DNA of 64,000 nucleotides from Arsenicicoccus piscis (GCF_022568835.1 NZ_JAKZHV010000007.1:1-64000); one strand, 5' to 3'; shown: positions 1 through 8,110, counted from the stretch's first letter. The notes: generated from the letters alone by a model not told the origin. Numbers and translations are program-made.

Positions 1-305
1 TGACCGCCCTGGTCGAGGAGGCCGTGAGCGTCGGTGACCTGGTGCGGCTCTTCGAGTTCCAGAAGGGCCGCTCGACGATGGTCGAGCTCACCTACCGCCG
101 CGGCGCCTACGCCGGGCGTCTGGTGGACGACGTACCGCTCCCCCGCGACACCACGCTGGTCGGCATCATCCGCGACGGCAAGCCCATCGCGCCCACCCGC
201 GACGACCCGGTCGAGGCCGGCGACGAGCTGCTTCTGCTCACCGTCCCGGACGTCGAGGACGAGCTGGACCTCCGGCGGCAGCTTGGCGGCCGCGCGCACA
301 GGTAG
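1..305 (+). CDS. Trk potassium-uptake regulatory protein, C-terminal part (partial)
   Basis: This is the 3' end of a gene that begins before the window; the frame is open from base 3 to the TAG at 303-305. The roughly 100 visible residues form a TrkA-C (RCK_C) domain, with VGIIRDGKPIAPTRDDPVE followed by GDELLLLTVPDVEDEL. Such proteins sit on the cytoplasmic face of Trk/Ktr potassium channels and gate them in response to nucleotides. In Actinobacteria two trkA-like genes usually lie convergent to a DUF3159 gene, as here. The last residues (DLRRQLGGRAHR) are probably not native, because the complementary strand of that stretch reads as glycogen synthase (see the glgA remnant). Confidence 0.85.
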   Translation, partial: TALVEEAVSVGDLVRLFEFQKGRSTMVELTYRRGAYAGRLVDDVPLPRDTTLVGIIRDGKPIAPTRDDPVEAGDELLLLTVPDVEDELDLRRQLGGRAHR

Positions 306-692
306 GGCAGGCTCCTTCTGGACGGGTGGACCTCGACGAACACGACGGACGGGCGCTCGGACGAGACGCCGAGGCGCTCGAGCACCGCCGGGTCCTCAGC
401 TCGGCGTCGGTCGAGTCGATGCCGTTGTGCACGACCTTGACCCGGTCGGGGTCGACCGAGGGATAGGAGCGCAGGACGTCGGCCAGCCGAGGACGCTCTT
501 CGCGATGCCGAGGCAGCGACCTGGTAGGCGGAGCGCTCGAGAGCAGGAAGTCGGTAGCCGCCGCCGAGCTGCTCAGCCTTCCACAGCGCAGCGGCTCCAG
601 CCGCGCTGATGACGTGCACCCGGACCATGGCCCGGTCCTGGCGCGCCGAAGTTGGCGTACCACGTGTGCGAGTGCACCAGGTCGGCACCGAC
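258..692 (-). pseudogene. glgA: Degenerate glycogen synthase (glgA) fragment
   Basis: Pieces of an actinobacterial GT4 glycogen synthase can be read in order on the minus strand, but they jump between all three frames: DLVHSHTWYANF near 690-655, WKAEQLGGGYRL near 580-545, DVLRSYPSVDPDRVKVVHNG near 480-420, PAVLERLGV and RPSVVFV near 390-340, LPYL near 308, and RAAAKLPPEVQLVL near 300-258. At least five small indels are needed to join them, so no functional product is possible. The segment covers only about 140 residues of the middle of GlgA. Its 5' end is fused in frame to DUF3159 and its 3' end overlaps the trkB tail. Either a decayed insertion or an assembly chimera explains it. Confidence 0.75.
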
Positions 693-1052
693 GAGGAAGC
701 CGACGACCGGCCAGCGGGTGACCACGGACAGCAAGGTCGCGACGAAGTAGCCGGCGCTGATCAAGATGCCGGGCAGGAACGCCGCCTCGGCGCGACCGCT
801 GCGCATGGCGAAGTACGCAGCGAGGGCCGTGCCGAGCAGGCTGGACAGCACGAACTGCATCGTCCCGCGGGTCACCAGCCGGGCGACGCCGAGCAGGGCG
901 GCGGTCACCAGCGAGGCGATGACATGTACACCGCGCAGGTCCGCGCGCACGACCCAGACCAGCACGAACACCACGGTCGGCAGGGCAGCCTCGAGCGAGC
1001 CGCGCCAGCCGCCGAGGACCGTGGCGAGCCGCTCCCGGATGAGCCGCTCCAC
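573..1052 (-). CDS. DUF3159 membrane protein, C-terminus replaced by glgA sequence
   Basis: The GTG start at 1052 gives ERLIRERLATVLGGWRGSLE and then hydrophobic segments typical of DUF3159, including RSGRAEAAFLPG and the segment ending in WPVVGFLVGA (about residue 125). DUF3159 proteins are multi-pass membrane proteins of unknown function, about 220-240 residues long. Here the family similarity stops at GFLVGA and the frame runs straight into the glgA motif DLVHSHTWYANF, so roughly the last 90 residues are missing. Upstream, a different frame carries VAADDEGLASVRAHV, which looks like the usual DUF3159 N-terminus, so a frameshift near 1060 is also likely. Its neighbours (OB-fold, DUF3710, dut) match the conserved actinobacterial order. 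Confidence 0.65.
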   Translation of the reverse strand: MERLIRERLATVLGGWRGSLEAALPTVVFVLVWVVRADLRGVHVIASLVTAALLGVARLVTRGTMQFVLSSLLGTALAAYFAMRSGRAEAAFLPGILISAGYFVATLLSVVTRWPVVGFLVGADLVHSHTWYANFGAPGPGHGPGARHQRGWSRCAVEG

Positions 1053-1486
1053 GGTGCAACGTGCGCCCGGACCGACGCCAGGCCCTCGTCGTCAGCGGCC
1101 ACGGTCGACCGGCACGTGTCGTAGAAGGGGTTGTAGATCGTCTTGATCCCGTCCTTGGTGCACACCCGGCCGCGGGCGCGCAGGTAGGTGCCGGGGTCGA
1201 TCCCGGCGATCGAGCGGCGCCCCAGCCAGATGAGCTGCAGGCGCTGCGTCCCGTCGTAGAGCTCGGCGCGCAGCGCCGGCACCTGACCGAGCGGGCTCAG
1301 CGTGGTGTTGCGGATCGTGCCGGACACCGTGGCGACCTCGCGGTCGGCCAGCTCGGCGATGGTGCGGTGGCCGAGGCCCTGGCTGCTCTCGCGCAGCTCG
1401 CTGTTGTCGAGCTCGTCCTGGTCGGTGGCGAGCCGACCGAGCAGGCGGCGCAGCCGCCCGGGGCGCCGCTCGCGGGTGATGCTCAT
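905..1486 (-). CDS. OB-fold nucleic-acid-binding domain protein
   Basis: The ATG at 1486 overlaps the TGA of the DUF3710 gene (ATGA), which indicates translational coupling. The protein has a basic N-terminus (ERRPGRLRRLLGRL) and an OB-fold core, SGTIRNTTLSPLGQVPALRA followed by LQLIWLGRRSIAGIDPGTYL and TIYNPFYDT, ending near base 1125. This is the small RecG-wedge/tRNA-anticodon-like OB protein that normally sits between DUF3710 and DUF3159; its function is unknown. The open frame continues to 905 across the DUF3159 start. That continuation is low-complexity and probably not native, which points to an indel near 1060-1120 that removed the true stop. The true gene is therefore probably about 1065-1486. 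Confidence 0.7.
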   Translation of the reverse strand: MSITRERRPGRLRRLLGRLATDQDELDNSELRESSQGLGHRTIAELADREVATVSGTIRNTTLSPLGQVPALRAELYDGTQRLQLIWLGRRSIAGIDPGTYLRARGRVCTKDGIKTIYNPFYDTCRSTVAADDEGLASVRAHVAPWSGSSGSGSPRSSAAGAARSRLPCRPWCSCWSGSCARTCAVYMSSPRW

Positions 1487-2265
1487 CGGATCTCCGTGAT
1501 CTCCGGGCCGCGCTCGAAGGGCTGCAGGTCGTCCACCGGGTCGGTGGGGTCTACGCCGTCCTGGGCGACCGCCTGCTCGGGGATGCGCAGGGGCAGCAGC
1601 TCGCGGGGCGCCATCGCGTCGGCGCCGCGGACGACGACCGCGTCGGCGAGAAGGCTGAGCAGCGGTGCGGCGACCTCGGCGTCGGTCGCGGCAGGCCCGG
1701 CCAGGAAGCCCCGCACGAACCAGCGCGGGCCGTCGACGCCGAGGAAGCGACCCGGCTGCAGCACCCGGCGACCGGCGGCGTCCTGGGCCGGGAGCTCTAC
1801 GGCCAGCTCGGTGCCGAACAGGCCGTCCTCGACCCGGGCGGTGCCGCCGTTGGTCTCGACACTGGCGGCGATCTCGTCGCGGATGTCGTCCCAGATGCCG
1901 AGGGTGCGCGGCGCGGCGTAGGCGTGCAGCGCGAGCGAGGAGTCGGCCATCACCGCGGTGACGCCCGTGACCGTGCCGGAGGCCTCGTCGATCTCGAGGC
2001 GCAGCTCCAGGCCGTCCAGGCCGGGCAGCCACAGCGCGCCGAGGTCGAGCCGACCGCCGAGGCCGTCGACCTCGGACTCGTCGTGCGGACCGTTGGCGCG
2101 CACCTTGCGGCCGGTGCCACCGAGCTCGGTGCCGCTCGGGCGGGCGTCGTCCGCAGCCACGTCGTCGTGCTCGGCCTCTGCCTCGGAGCCGGTCGTCGGA
2201 TCCGTCGTGTCCGGCACGTCGGGGTCGGTCGATGCGTCGTGCTTCTTGCGGCGGAAGAGGGCCAC
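1483..2265 (-). CDS. DUF3710 family protein
   Basis: A 260-residue protein starting MALFRRKKHD, with an acidic, disordered stretch to about residue 55 and then the DUF3710 core (LDLGALWLPGLDGLELRLEI, IWDDIRDEIAASV, PGRFLGVDGPRWFVRGFLAG). DUF3710 is an actinobacterial family of unknown biochemical role, encoded almost invariably between dut and the OB-fold gene. The stop overlaps the next start by 4 bp. The gene is intact here. Confidence 0.9.
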   Translation of the reverse strand: MALFRRKKHDASTDPDVPDTTDPTTGSEAEAEHDDVAADDARPSGTELGGTGRKVRANGPHDESEVDGLGGRLDLGALWLPGLDGLELRLEIDEASGTVTGVTAVMADSSLALHAYAAPRTLGIWDDIRDEIAASVETNGGTARVEDGLFGTELAVELPAQDAAGRRVLQPGRFLGVDGPRWFVRGFLAGPAATDAEVAAPLLSLLADAVVVRGADAMAPRELLPLRIPEQAVAQDGVDPTDPVDDLQPFERGPEITEIR

Positions 2266-2315
2266 GAACAGTCCTTTGGCGGCAGTGGTGGGTGGTGCGG
2301 ACGAAGAGCGGTGGG

Positions 2316-2758
2316 TCAGCGGGCGCCGAAGCCCCCGCTGTCGCCGTGGCCGCTCGTGCCACGCACGCTCTCCGGTAGGCAGGTTACCTCTCGGAACTGG
2401 ACGGCCGACACCGCCTGCACGACCAGCTGGGCGATCCGGTCGCCCCGGTGGATGGTGAACGCCTCGGACCGGTCGGTGTTGAGCAGGTTGACCAATATCT
2501 CGCCGCGGTAGCCCGCGTCGACGGTGCCCGGCGCGTTGACGATCGTCAGGCCGTGCTTGGCCGCGAGACCCGATCGGGGTGGACGAAGCCGGCGTAGCCC
2601 TCCGGCAGCGCGAGCGCCACGCCGGTCGGGATCAGGGCCCGCTCACCCGGCTCGAGGCGCACCTCGGTGCGTGCGCGCAGGTCGGCTCCCGCGTCGCCCG
2701 GGCGGGCGTAGCTCGGCGGCTCCAGCTCGGGGTCCAGCCGCAGCAGCAGCACGTCCAC
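2316..2758 (-). CDS. dut: dUTP diphosphatase, frameshifted as sequenced
   Basis: The trimeric dUTPase hydrolyses dUTP to dUMP and PPi, which keeps uracil out of DNA and supplies dTMP synthesis. From a GTG at 2758 the frame reads [20 protein letters not shown], then DAGADLRA (motif 1) and [12 protein letters not shown]. At about 2570 the frame breaks inside motif 3. The next frame continues [33 protein letters not shown] and ends [11 protein letters not shown] (motif 5) at the TGA at 2316-2318. One missing C in the run CACCCC-GATCGG restores HPRSGLA exactly, so a sequencing error in an essential gene is the simplest explanation. An alternative upstream GTG near 2884 would add the tandem-repeat residues to the N-terminus. 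Confidence 0.85.
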
Positions 2759-2759
2759 C

Positions 2760-2863
2760 GGGGCGACATCTATGCGCCCCTCCGGGGCAACATCTACGCG
2801 CCCCTCCGGGGCGACATCTACGCGCCCCTCCGGGGCGACATCTACGCGCCCCTCCGGGGCGAC
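2760..2863 (-). repeat. 24-bp tandem repeat (four copies plus a partial) at the dut start
   Basis: Four consecutive 24-bp units start at 2760, 2784, 2808 and 2832, with only two single-base differences, and an 8-bp partial copy follows at 2856. Each unit contains GCCCC-TCC-GGGGC, a short GC hairpin, so the array can form a row of stem-loops. It fills the gap between the DUF4193 stop (2872) and the dut GTG (2758). In the dut frame it reads as repeats of VDVAPEGR without a stop. It could act in transcript attenuation or RNA stability, or it may simply be a minisatellite. Confidence 0.9.
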
Positions 2864-2871
2864 CTCGGCGC

Positions 2872-3171
2872 TCAGGCCGCGCACTCCGAGCAGATCATCT
2901 GGCCGTTGACCTCCTTGGCCAGCTGGCTGCGGTGGTGCACGAGGAAGCAGCTGCCACAGGTGAACTCGTCGGCCTGACGGGGCAGGACGCGGTAGGACAG
3001 CTCCTCGCCGGAGAGGTCGGCCCCCGGGAGCTCGAAGCCCTCGGCCTGCTCGGTCTCGTCGACGTCCACGCTGGAGGACGAGGTGTCGACGCGGCGCGCC
3101 TTGAGCTCCTCGATGGAGTCCTCGGACATCTCGTCGTCGGTCTTGCGCGGGGCGTCGTAGTCGGTAGCCAT
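2872..3171 (-). CDS. DUF4193 zinc-finger-like protein
   Basis: A 99-residue acidic protein beginning MATDYDAPRKTDDEM. The C-terminal part has two Cys pairs, TCGSCFLVHHRSQLA and MICSECAA, in a C-x2-C ... C-x2-C arrangement that should bind zinc. DUF4193 is a conserved actinobacterial family of unknown function, always near dut. The gene is intact. It lies upstream of dut on the same strand, with only the tandem repeat between them. Confidence 0.92.
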   Translation of the reverse strand: MATDYDAPRKTDDEMSEDSIEELKARRVDTSSSSVDVDETEQAEGFELPGADLSGEELSYRVLPRQADEFTCGSCFLVHHRSQLAKEVNGQMICSECAA

Positions 3172-3334
3172 GGTGGCCCTCTCTCTCGGTCCTGGCGGGG
3201 CGGTCGGCCCTTCGGACCGGAAACTCGGTGGACGGTCGGTGCGTGGCCTTCAACGGCGGAGAGTGCCGTTTTGTGCCCGAGGCTCGCGGCGCATTGTGCC
3301 TTACTTTGCGGCCCGCGTCATCTCTGCTCGTCGG

Positions 3335-4243
3335 TCAGTCAGCGACGCCGCACGAGCGCAGGATCACGGCGAGCTCCTCGACCGGTCCTGGCGCCCCCGC
3401 GAGGGTGACCGCGGCGCCGGGCGTGTCCTGGTCCAGACCGCGGACGGTCGCGCCTGACTCCACCGCCACGAGCCAGCCGGCCGCGAGGTCCCAGGCGTTC
3501 AGCCCCCGCTCGTAGTAGACGTCCGTCTGGCCGGAGGCGATGGCACACAGGTCCAGGGCCGCGCTACCGATCCGACGGATGTCGCGCACCTGCGGCAGCA
3601 CCGTCGCGATCACCCGGCCCTGAGCGGCGCGCACGTCCGCGAGGTAGCCGAAGCCGGTGGACAGCAGGCTGGCCTCGAGCAGCGGCGACGGGTTGTGCCG
3701 CAGGGCACGGACCGAGCCGTCCGCGGCCTCGAGCCGGGCGCCCCGCCCGAGCCCGGCCCGATACGTCTGGCCGAGCACCGCATGGGTCACGGCACCCGCG
3801 ACCGGGTACCACCCGCCGGGCACGCGCGGATTGCCCACCACGGCCGCGATGGACACGGCGTACGCCGGGATGTCGTAGAGATAGTTGACGGTGCCGTCGA
3901 TCGGGTCGACCACCCAGCTGATCCCGCTGCTGCCGACGATCCCGGTGCCCTCCTCGCCGAGCAGCCCGTCCTGCGGCCGGGCCTCGAGGAGCAGCCGGTG
4001 GGCGAGGTCCTCCGAGCGCCGGTCCATGATCGTCACCACGTCGGTGGCGCTGGACTTCGTCGAGGCCACGTCGAGGTCGCGGGGACGCTCGTCGACGATG
4101 AGCCGACCGCACCGCTGCGCCACCTGCACGGCGAGCGCCTCGAGCTCGTCGATCAGGTCGGGCGGGAGCGCGAGGCCCTGGTCGCGGGCGGGGACGCGGA
4201 TGCTGTCAGGGGTCGAGGCGGGCTCGGCGAGGTCGCGGGTCAC
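3335..4243 (-). CDS. Inositol monophosphatase family protein
   Basis: A 302-residue Mg2+-dependent phosphatase of the IMPase/FIG superfamily, starting at a GTG. The metal and substrate motifs are all present: GEEG (residues 96-99), WVVDPIDGTVNYLY (110-123) and the C-terminal NAWDLAAGW. The likely substrate is inositol 1-phosphate, which feeds mycothiol and phosphatidylinositol synthesis in Actinobacteria. Related family members instead act on histidinol phosphate or fructose 1,6-bisphosphate, so the substrate is not certain. The 163-bp gap to DUF4193 shows no clear promoter. Confidence 0.9.
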   Translation of the reverse strand: MTRDLAEPASTPDSIRVPARDQGLALPPDLIDELEALAVQVAQRCGRLIVDERPRDLDVASTKSSATDVVTIMDRRSEDLAHRLLLEARPQDGLLGEEGTGIVGSSGISWVVDPIDGTVNYLYDIPAYAVSIAAVVGNPRVPGGWYPVAGAVTHAVLGQTYRAGLGRGARLEAADGSVRALRHNPSPLLEASLLSTGFGYLADVRAAQGRVIATVLPQVRDIRRIGSAALDLCAIASGQTDVYYERGLNAWDLAAGWLVAVESGATVRGLDQDTPGAAVTLAGAPGPVEELAVILRSCGVAD

Positions 4244-4279
4244 TCCCCCAGTCTTTCACCGCGGTGGCGTGCTGCCCGG

Positions 4280-5425
4280 TCAGTCCGAGCCGCAGGCGGC
4301 GGGACGGGCGGCGCGCAGGTTGGGGCAGCAGCCCGCCGGGCACACCGACCACAGCGGCGAGCCGGGCCAGGCCGGGCGGGTCGGCAGGGTGTCGCGGGCC
4401 TGCGCCGCGCGCTCCTCCACCAGGTCGACCAGCCCGCTGACGAACTCGGGATCCACCCCGACCGTGGGCACCCGGACCAGCTCGACACCCAGCCGGGTGG
4501 CGGTCTCCTGCGCCTCGTGGTCGAGGTCGTAGATGACCTCCATGTGGTCGGACACGAAGCCGAACGGCACGCACACCACCCGCTCGACACCTTGGCCGGC
4601 GAGGACCTCGAGATGGTCGTTGATGTCGGGCTCCAGCCACGGCTGGTGCGGCGGTCCGGAGCGCGAGCAGTAGGTGAGGTCGAACGCGTAGCTCGTCGAG
4701 AGGGTCGCGTTGACCTCCTCGGTCACCGCCACGGCCAGGTCGAGGTGCTCACGTTGGTAGAGCCGACCCTCGCCGTCACCGGGTCCGCTGGTCTCGTCCA
4801 TCGCGTCGGGGATGGAGTGCGTGACGAAGACGATGCGGGTGCCCTCGACGGGCAGCTCGCGCAGCGCCTCGGTGACCAGCCGGGTCACCGTGCGGGCGAA
4901 GCCAGGGTGGTTGTAGTAGCCCCTGACCCGGTCGACCTGCAGCGTGCGGCCCTCGTCGCCGAGCGCCGCGATCGCCCCGGCGATGTCCTCTCTGTACTGC
5001 CGGCACGAGGAGTAGGAGGAGTAGGCGCTGGTGGTCACCACGACCAGCCGGCGGGCGCCCGCGTCGTGCGCCTCGCGCAGCGCGTCGACCAGGAACGGGT
5101 CCCAGTTGCGGTTGCCGAAGTAGACCGGCAGGTTCAGCTCGCGCCGGCCCAGCTCGTCCACGAGCGCGCTGACCAGCTCGCGGCCGTGTTCGTTGACCGG
5201 GCTACGACCGCCGAGCAGGTAGTAGTGCTGGGCGACCGCCTCGAGCCGCTCGTCCGGGATCCCGCGACCGGCGGTCACGTTGCGCAGGAAGGGCATCACG
5301 TCGGACGCCTGCTCCGGCCCACCGAAGGAGAGCAGCACCAGGCCGTCGTAGGGGTCCACCCGGTCCTGCTGCTGGCCGAGGTCGGGCTGCGTGGGGTCGG
5401 GCTGCGTGGGGTCTGGCTGGGTCAC
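4280..5425 (-). CDS. hemH: Ferrochelatase (probable coproporphyrin ferrochelatase)
   Basis: A 381-residue chelatase that inserts Fe2+ into the porphyrin at the end of haem synthesis. Actinobacteria use the coproporphyrin route, so the substrate is probably coproporphyrin III (CpfC). The N-terminus has three TQPDP repeats, then the family core: YDGLVLLSFGGPE, YFGNRNWDPFL, FVTHSIPDAMD and the lid region. The C-terminus has CPAGCCPN (C362, C366, C367) and a further Cys378, and there is an internal Cys in LTYCSRSG. These fit the [2Fe-2S] cluster of actinobacterial ferrochelatases. The GTG at 5425 is chosen because upstream sequence is not family-like; a second GTG at 5359 is possible. The upstream TRIC frame overlaps this gene's 5' end. 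Confidence 0.9.
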   Translation of the reverse strand: MTQPDPTQPDPTQPDLGQQQDRVDPYDGLVLLSFGGPEQASDVMPFLRNVTAGRGIPDERLEAVAQHYYLLGGRSPVNEHGRELVSALVDELGRRELNLPVYFGNRNWDPFLVDALREAHDAGARRLVVVTTSAYSSYSSCRQYREDIAGAIAALGDEGRTLQVDRVRGYYNHPGFARTVTRLVTEALRELPVEGTRIVFVTHSIPDAMDETSGPGDGEGRLYQREHLDLAVAVTEEVNATLSTSYAFDLTYCSRSGPPHQPWLEPDINDHLEVLAGQGVERVVCVPFGFVSDHMEVIYDLDHEAQETATRLGVELVRVPTVGVDPEFVSGLVDLVEERAAQARDTLPTRPAWPGSPLWSVCPAGCCPNLRAARPAACGSD

Positions 5426-6239
5426 GAGGGGCGTCCTTCCTGCGGGCGCGGTTGCGGAGGTGCTCCGGGGTGGACGGGTCCTGCTGCACCGGCCCCGCTG
5501 CGCTGCCTCTCCCGGACGACTGCCGGGAGCGGCGCACGGCGGACGCTCTACGGACGATGCGGGCGCGCCGGGTGGCGCGGTCCCAGCGAGCCCGACGGCG
5601 AGCTGCTGCGGAGCCGACCGGCGGGGGTGGGGCGTGCGGCGCGTGCCAGTGCCGGACGATGGCGAGCAGGCGATAGCAGAAGACGACGGCGACGGCACCG
5701 CTCGCGGTGAGGGTCCCGAGCGTGCCGGTCTCGGCGGCCAGGACGACCAAGATGCCGCCGACGACCGCCGGCACCGCGTAGAGCTCGCGGCGCAGCACCT
5801 CCGGCACGATCCCGCTGAGCAGGTCGCGGATCACGCCACCGCCGACGGCGGTGATCAGCCCGAGGATCACGGCCTCCATGCCGTTGGCCCCGAAGGTGAG
5901 CGCCTTGATGGCGCCGGACACGCTGAACAGCGCGAGGCCGGCTGCGTCGAGCGTCTTGATCGGGCGCGACAGCCGCTCGACGTGGTGCGACCAGCGGAAG
6001 CCGATCAGGCCGGCGACCAGCGCGCACGCGACCAGCCGCCAGTCCGAGACGCCGACGGGAGTCGCGTCGAGCAGGACGTCGCGGACGATACCGCCGGCGA
6101 GCGACGTGGCGAGGGCCAGGCAGAGCACCCCGAACACGTCGAGGTCCTTGCGGACGCCGACGAGGGCTCCGGACACCGCGAACACGAACACGCCGAGGAG
6201 GTCGAGAGCCAGCTGCAACGATCCGAACGCGTTGGCCAT
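5202..6239 (-). CDS. TRIC (UPF0126) cation-channel family membrane protein with abnormal C-terminus
   Basis: Residues 1-205 form the duplicated three-helix TRIC fold, with the paired motifs SLAGGIVRDVLLDATPVG and AVGGGVIRDLLSGIVPEVL. Prokaryotic TRIC proteins are trimeric monovalent-cation channels in the plasma membrane. Members normally end 10-30 residues after the last helix. Here the frame continues for about 130 Arg/Ala/Pro-rich residues and runs 224 bp into hemH. A single-base indel in the proline-codon C run near 5625-5640 would shift it to a frame ending at 5548, about 230 residues in total. I therefore consider the end beyond about 5620 unreliable. Confidence 0.8.
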   Translation of the reverse strand: MANAFGSLQLALDLLGVFVFAVSGALVGVRKDLDVFGVLCLALATSLAGGIVRDVLLDATPVGVSDWRLVACALVAGLIGFRWSHHVERLSRPIKTLDAAGLALFSVSGAIKALTFGANGMEAVILGLITAVGGGVIRDLLSGIVPEVLRRELYAVPAVVGGILVVLAAETGTLGTLTASGAVAVVFCYRLLAIVRHWHAPHAPPPPVGSAAARRRARWDRATRRARIVRRASAVRRSRQSSGRGSAAGPVQQDPSTPEHLRNRARRKDAPRDPARPHAARPHAARPRPAAGPGGPLRRPGAALLRWAGAGVRRDALPAQRDRRSRDPGRAARGGRPALLPARRS

Positions 6240-6355
6240 GGCGTCCCCCAGCCTATCCGGCGGCGTGCCGGGACCCGCGCGACGGCGCCGCCGTGCGAGC
6301 CTTTCGACAGTACGCTGAGACGAAGCGCTGCCCGGTGACGAAAGAGAAGTGATCA

Positions 6356-8053
6356 GTGAGCATGCAGGACCTTCGCCTCGTCGGCCTGTCGGAGGACAGC
6401 GAGCACGTGCTGCTGGCGGACGACCAGGGCGGTCGCTACCGCCTGCCGCTCGATCACGCGCTGCGCTCGGCCGTGCGGCACGAGCGCCCGCGCCCCGCCG
6501 GTGACGACACCCCGACCTCGCTCAGCCCACGGGAGGTGCAGGCGCTGATCCGCGCCGGCGCCTCCGCCGAGGAGGTCGCCGAGCTGTCCGGGTGGACGCT
6601 GGAGAAGGTCCACAAGTACGAAGGCCCCATCATCGCCGAGCGCGAGCACGTTGCCTCCCTCGCCACCGCCGTGCGACTGCGCTCGCGCGGGTCGACCAGC
6701 ACGATGCTCTCGAGCCGGGTCGCCGAGCGGCTGCACGCCCGCGGGGTCGACGCCGCCGCCGCATCGTGGGACGCCTGGCGTGGGGCCGAGGGGCCGTGGA
6801 CGCTGCAGCTGTCCTTCCCGGCCGGTGGCCGGTTGCGCGAAGCCCGCTGGCACTTCGACGTGGTGGCCCGCACCGTCGCCCCCTTCGACGACGAGGCCCG
6901 CTGGCTGTCCGAGGACGACGACGCCACGCCCGAGGAGGCCGCGCGTCCCCGCGGCTCGCTCGTCTTCGACCTCGAGTCCGAGGGCGGCATCGACGCGCCG
7001 GACGAGACCGAGCGCGGTGGTGACCGGCCCGCACCGCAGGCCGTCGACAACGAGGCAGCCGCCGAGCCGCCCGCCGGCCGGGCCGAGCCACCGCAGTCGG
7101 CTGCAGCCGACCGGCAGGACGCCTACGAGGTCGACTCCCCCGGCATGTACCTGCACGTCGGCACGCGCGGCCACGACGCCGACGAGGACGACCAGATGGT
7201 CGAGTCGATGCGCCAGCGCAGTCGCGCCTCACGCCGGCGACGCTCCGCGCCCCCCCGTAGCCCGTCCGGCCAGGACCAGCTGCCCGACACCCCCGTCGCC
7301 CCGCCGGCCGAGCCGGTCACGGCGGAGCACATCGAGGCGGAGCAGATCGAGGCGCGCGAGGTCGAGGCGGAGCAGGTCGAGGCCCAGCAGGTCGATGCTG
7401 CCGAGACGATCGCTGCCGAGCCGACGATCGAGCTGGTCCGCGACGACATCGCGGTCGCGGTGGTCGACCAGCCCACCCAGGAACCGGCCGACGCGGTGGC
7501 CGACCGGGCCACCCAGGAGCCGACCGGCACGGCGGGCGACCCGGTCGAGGCCGCGGACCCGGCCACCCACGACGGGCTGGGCGAGGGCTACCCGGAGGAC
7601 GAGACCACCGGGGCCCACCTGGAGGACGAGACCGCCGAGGCCCACCCGGACGACGAGCGACCCGCGCGCGAGCCGGACGGGGCCGGAGTCGACGTGACGG
7701 TCACCCCTGCCCCCGGCCCGACCGCCGCGGCGGCAGGACCCGAGCACGTGCCCGGCCAGGTGAGGCTGCCCGAGCTGGACGCACCGACACCCGCAGCACA
7801 CCCCAACCCGGAGGTCGCCGAGCGTCCGACCCCGCCCGTCCCCGACCCCGACCAGCCGGCCCCCGAGGGCAAGCCCGACACCGAGAATCAGGCGGAGCCG
7901 CAGACCAAGGACCACTCCGAGAACCAGCCCGAGGCTCGGCCCACCGGGCGGGCCGCCCGCCGGGCTACTCAGCAGCGTCGCCGGTCGGGCCGGACCAGCG
8001 TCCCCAGCTGGGACGACGTGATGTTCGGCTCCAAGAAGCCCGACAACGACTGA
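6356..8053 (+). CDS. sepH: Septation protein SepH
   Basis: A 565-residue protein with the DUF3071 domain at the N-terminus (QDLRLVGLSEDSEHVLLADD, a helix-turn-helix near residues 60-90 with LSPREVQALIRAGASAEEVA). The middle (about 170-520) is acidic, proline-rich and repetitive (EAEQ and QVEAQQVDA units). The C-terminal motif SVPSWDDVMFG is conserved in the family. SepH stimulates FtsZ filament assembly and supports cell division in Streptomyces and mycobacteria. The GTG at 6356 and the ATG at 6362 are both possible; GAGAAG at 6344 is better spaced for the GTG, while the family usually begins MQDL (the ATG). Confidence 0.9.
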   Translation: MSMQDLRLVGLSEDSEHVLLADDQGGRYRLPLDHALRSAVRHERPRPAGDDTPTSLSPREVQALIRAGASAEEVAELSGWTLEKVHKYEGPIIAEREHVASLATAVRLRSRGSTSTMLSSRVAERLHARGVDAAAASWDAWRGAEGPWTLQLSFPAGGRLREARWHFDVVARTVAPFDDEARWLSEDDDATPEEAARPRGSLVFDLESEGGIDAPDETERGGDRPAPQAVDNEAAAEPPAGRAEPPQSAAADRQDAYEVDSPGMYLHVGTRGHDADEDDQMVESMRQRSRASRRRRSAPPRSPSGQDQLPDTPVAPPAEPVTAEHIEAEQIEAREVEAEQVEAQQVDAAETIAAEPTIELVRDDIAVAVVDQPTQEPADAVADRATQEPTGTAGDPVEAADPATHDGLGEGYPEDETTGAHLEDETAEAHPDDERPAREPDGAGVDVTVTPAPGPTAAAAGPEHVPGQVRLPELDAPTPAAHPNPEVAERPTPPVPDPDQPAPEGKPDTENQAEPQTKDHSENQPEARPTGRAARRATQQRRRSGRTSVPSWDDVMFGSKKPDND

Positions 8054-8061
8054 CCTGGACC

Positions 8062-8110
8062 GACCCCGCACGACCCGACCGGCTGCACGCCGGTCGGTCG
8101 GTGCGGGGTC
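8062..8110. terminator. Bidirectional hairpin terminator between sepH and ppdK
   Basis: GACCCCGCAC at 8062-8071 pairs with GTGCGGGGTC at 8101-8110, and inside it ACCGG pairs with CCGGT. The stem sits between two convergent genes, 9 bp after sepH and 10 bp before the ppdK stop. There is no U-tract, as is usual in high-GC Actinobacteria. Confidence 0.75.

Noticed and set aside
3695..5710. Long plus-strand frame opposite the phosphatase, hemH and TRIC genes (similar long frames lie opposite ptsI, parC, parE, the NRPS and dnaE2)
   Set aside because: These are antisense shadows caused by high GC at the third codon position. They show no domain and lack plausible starts.
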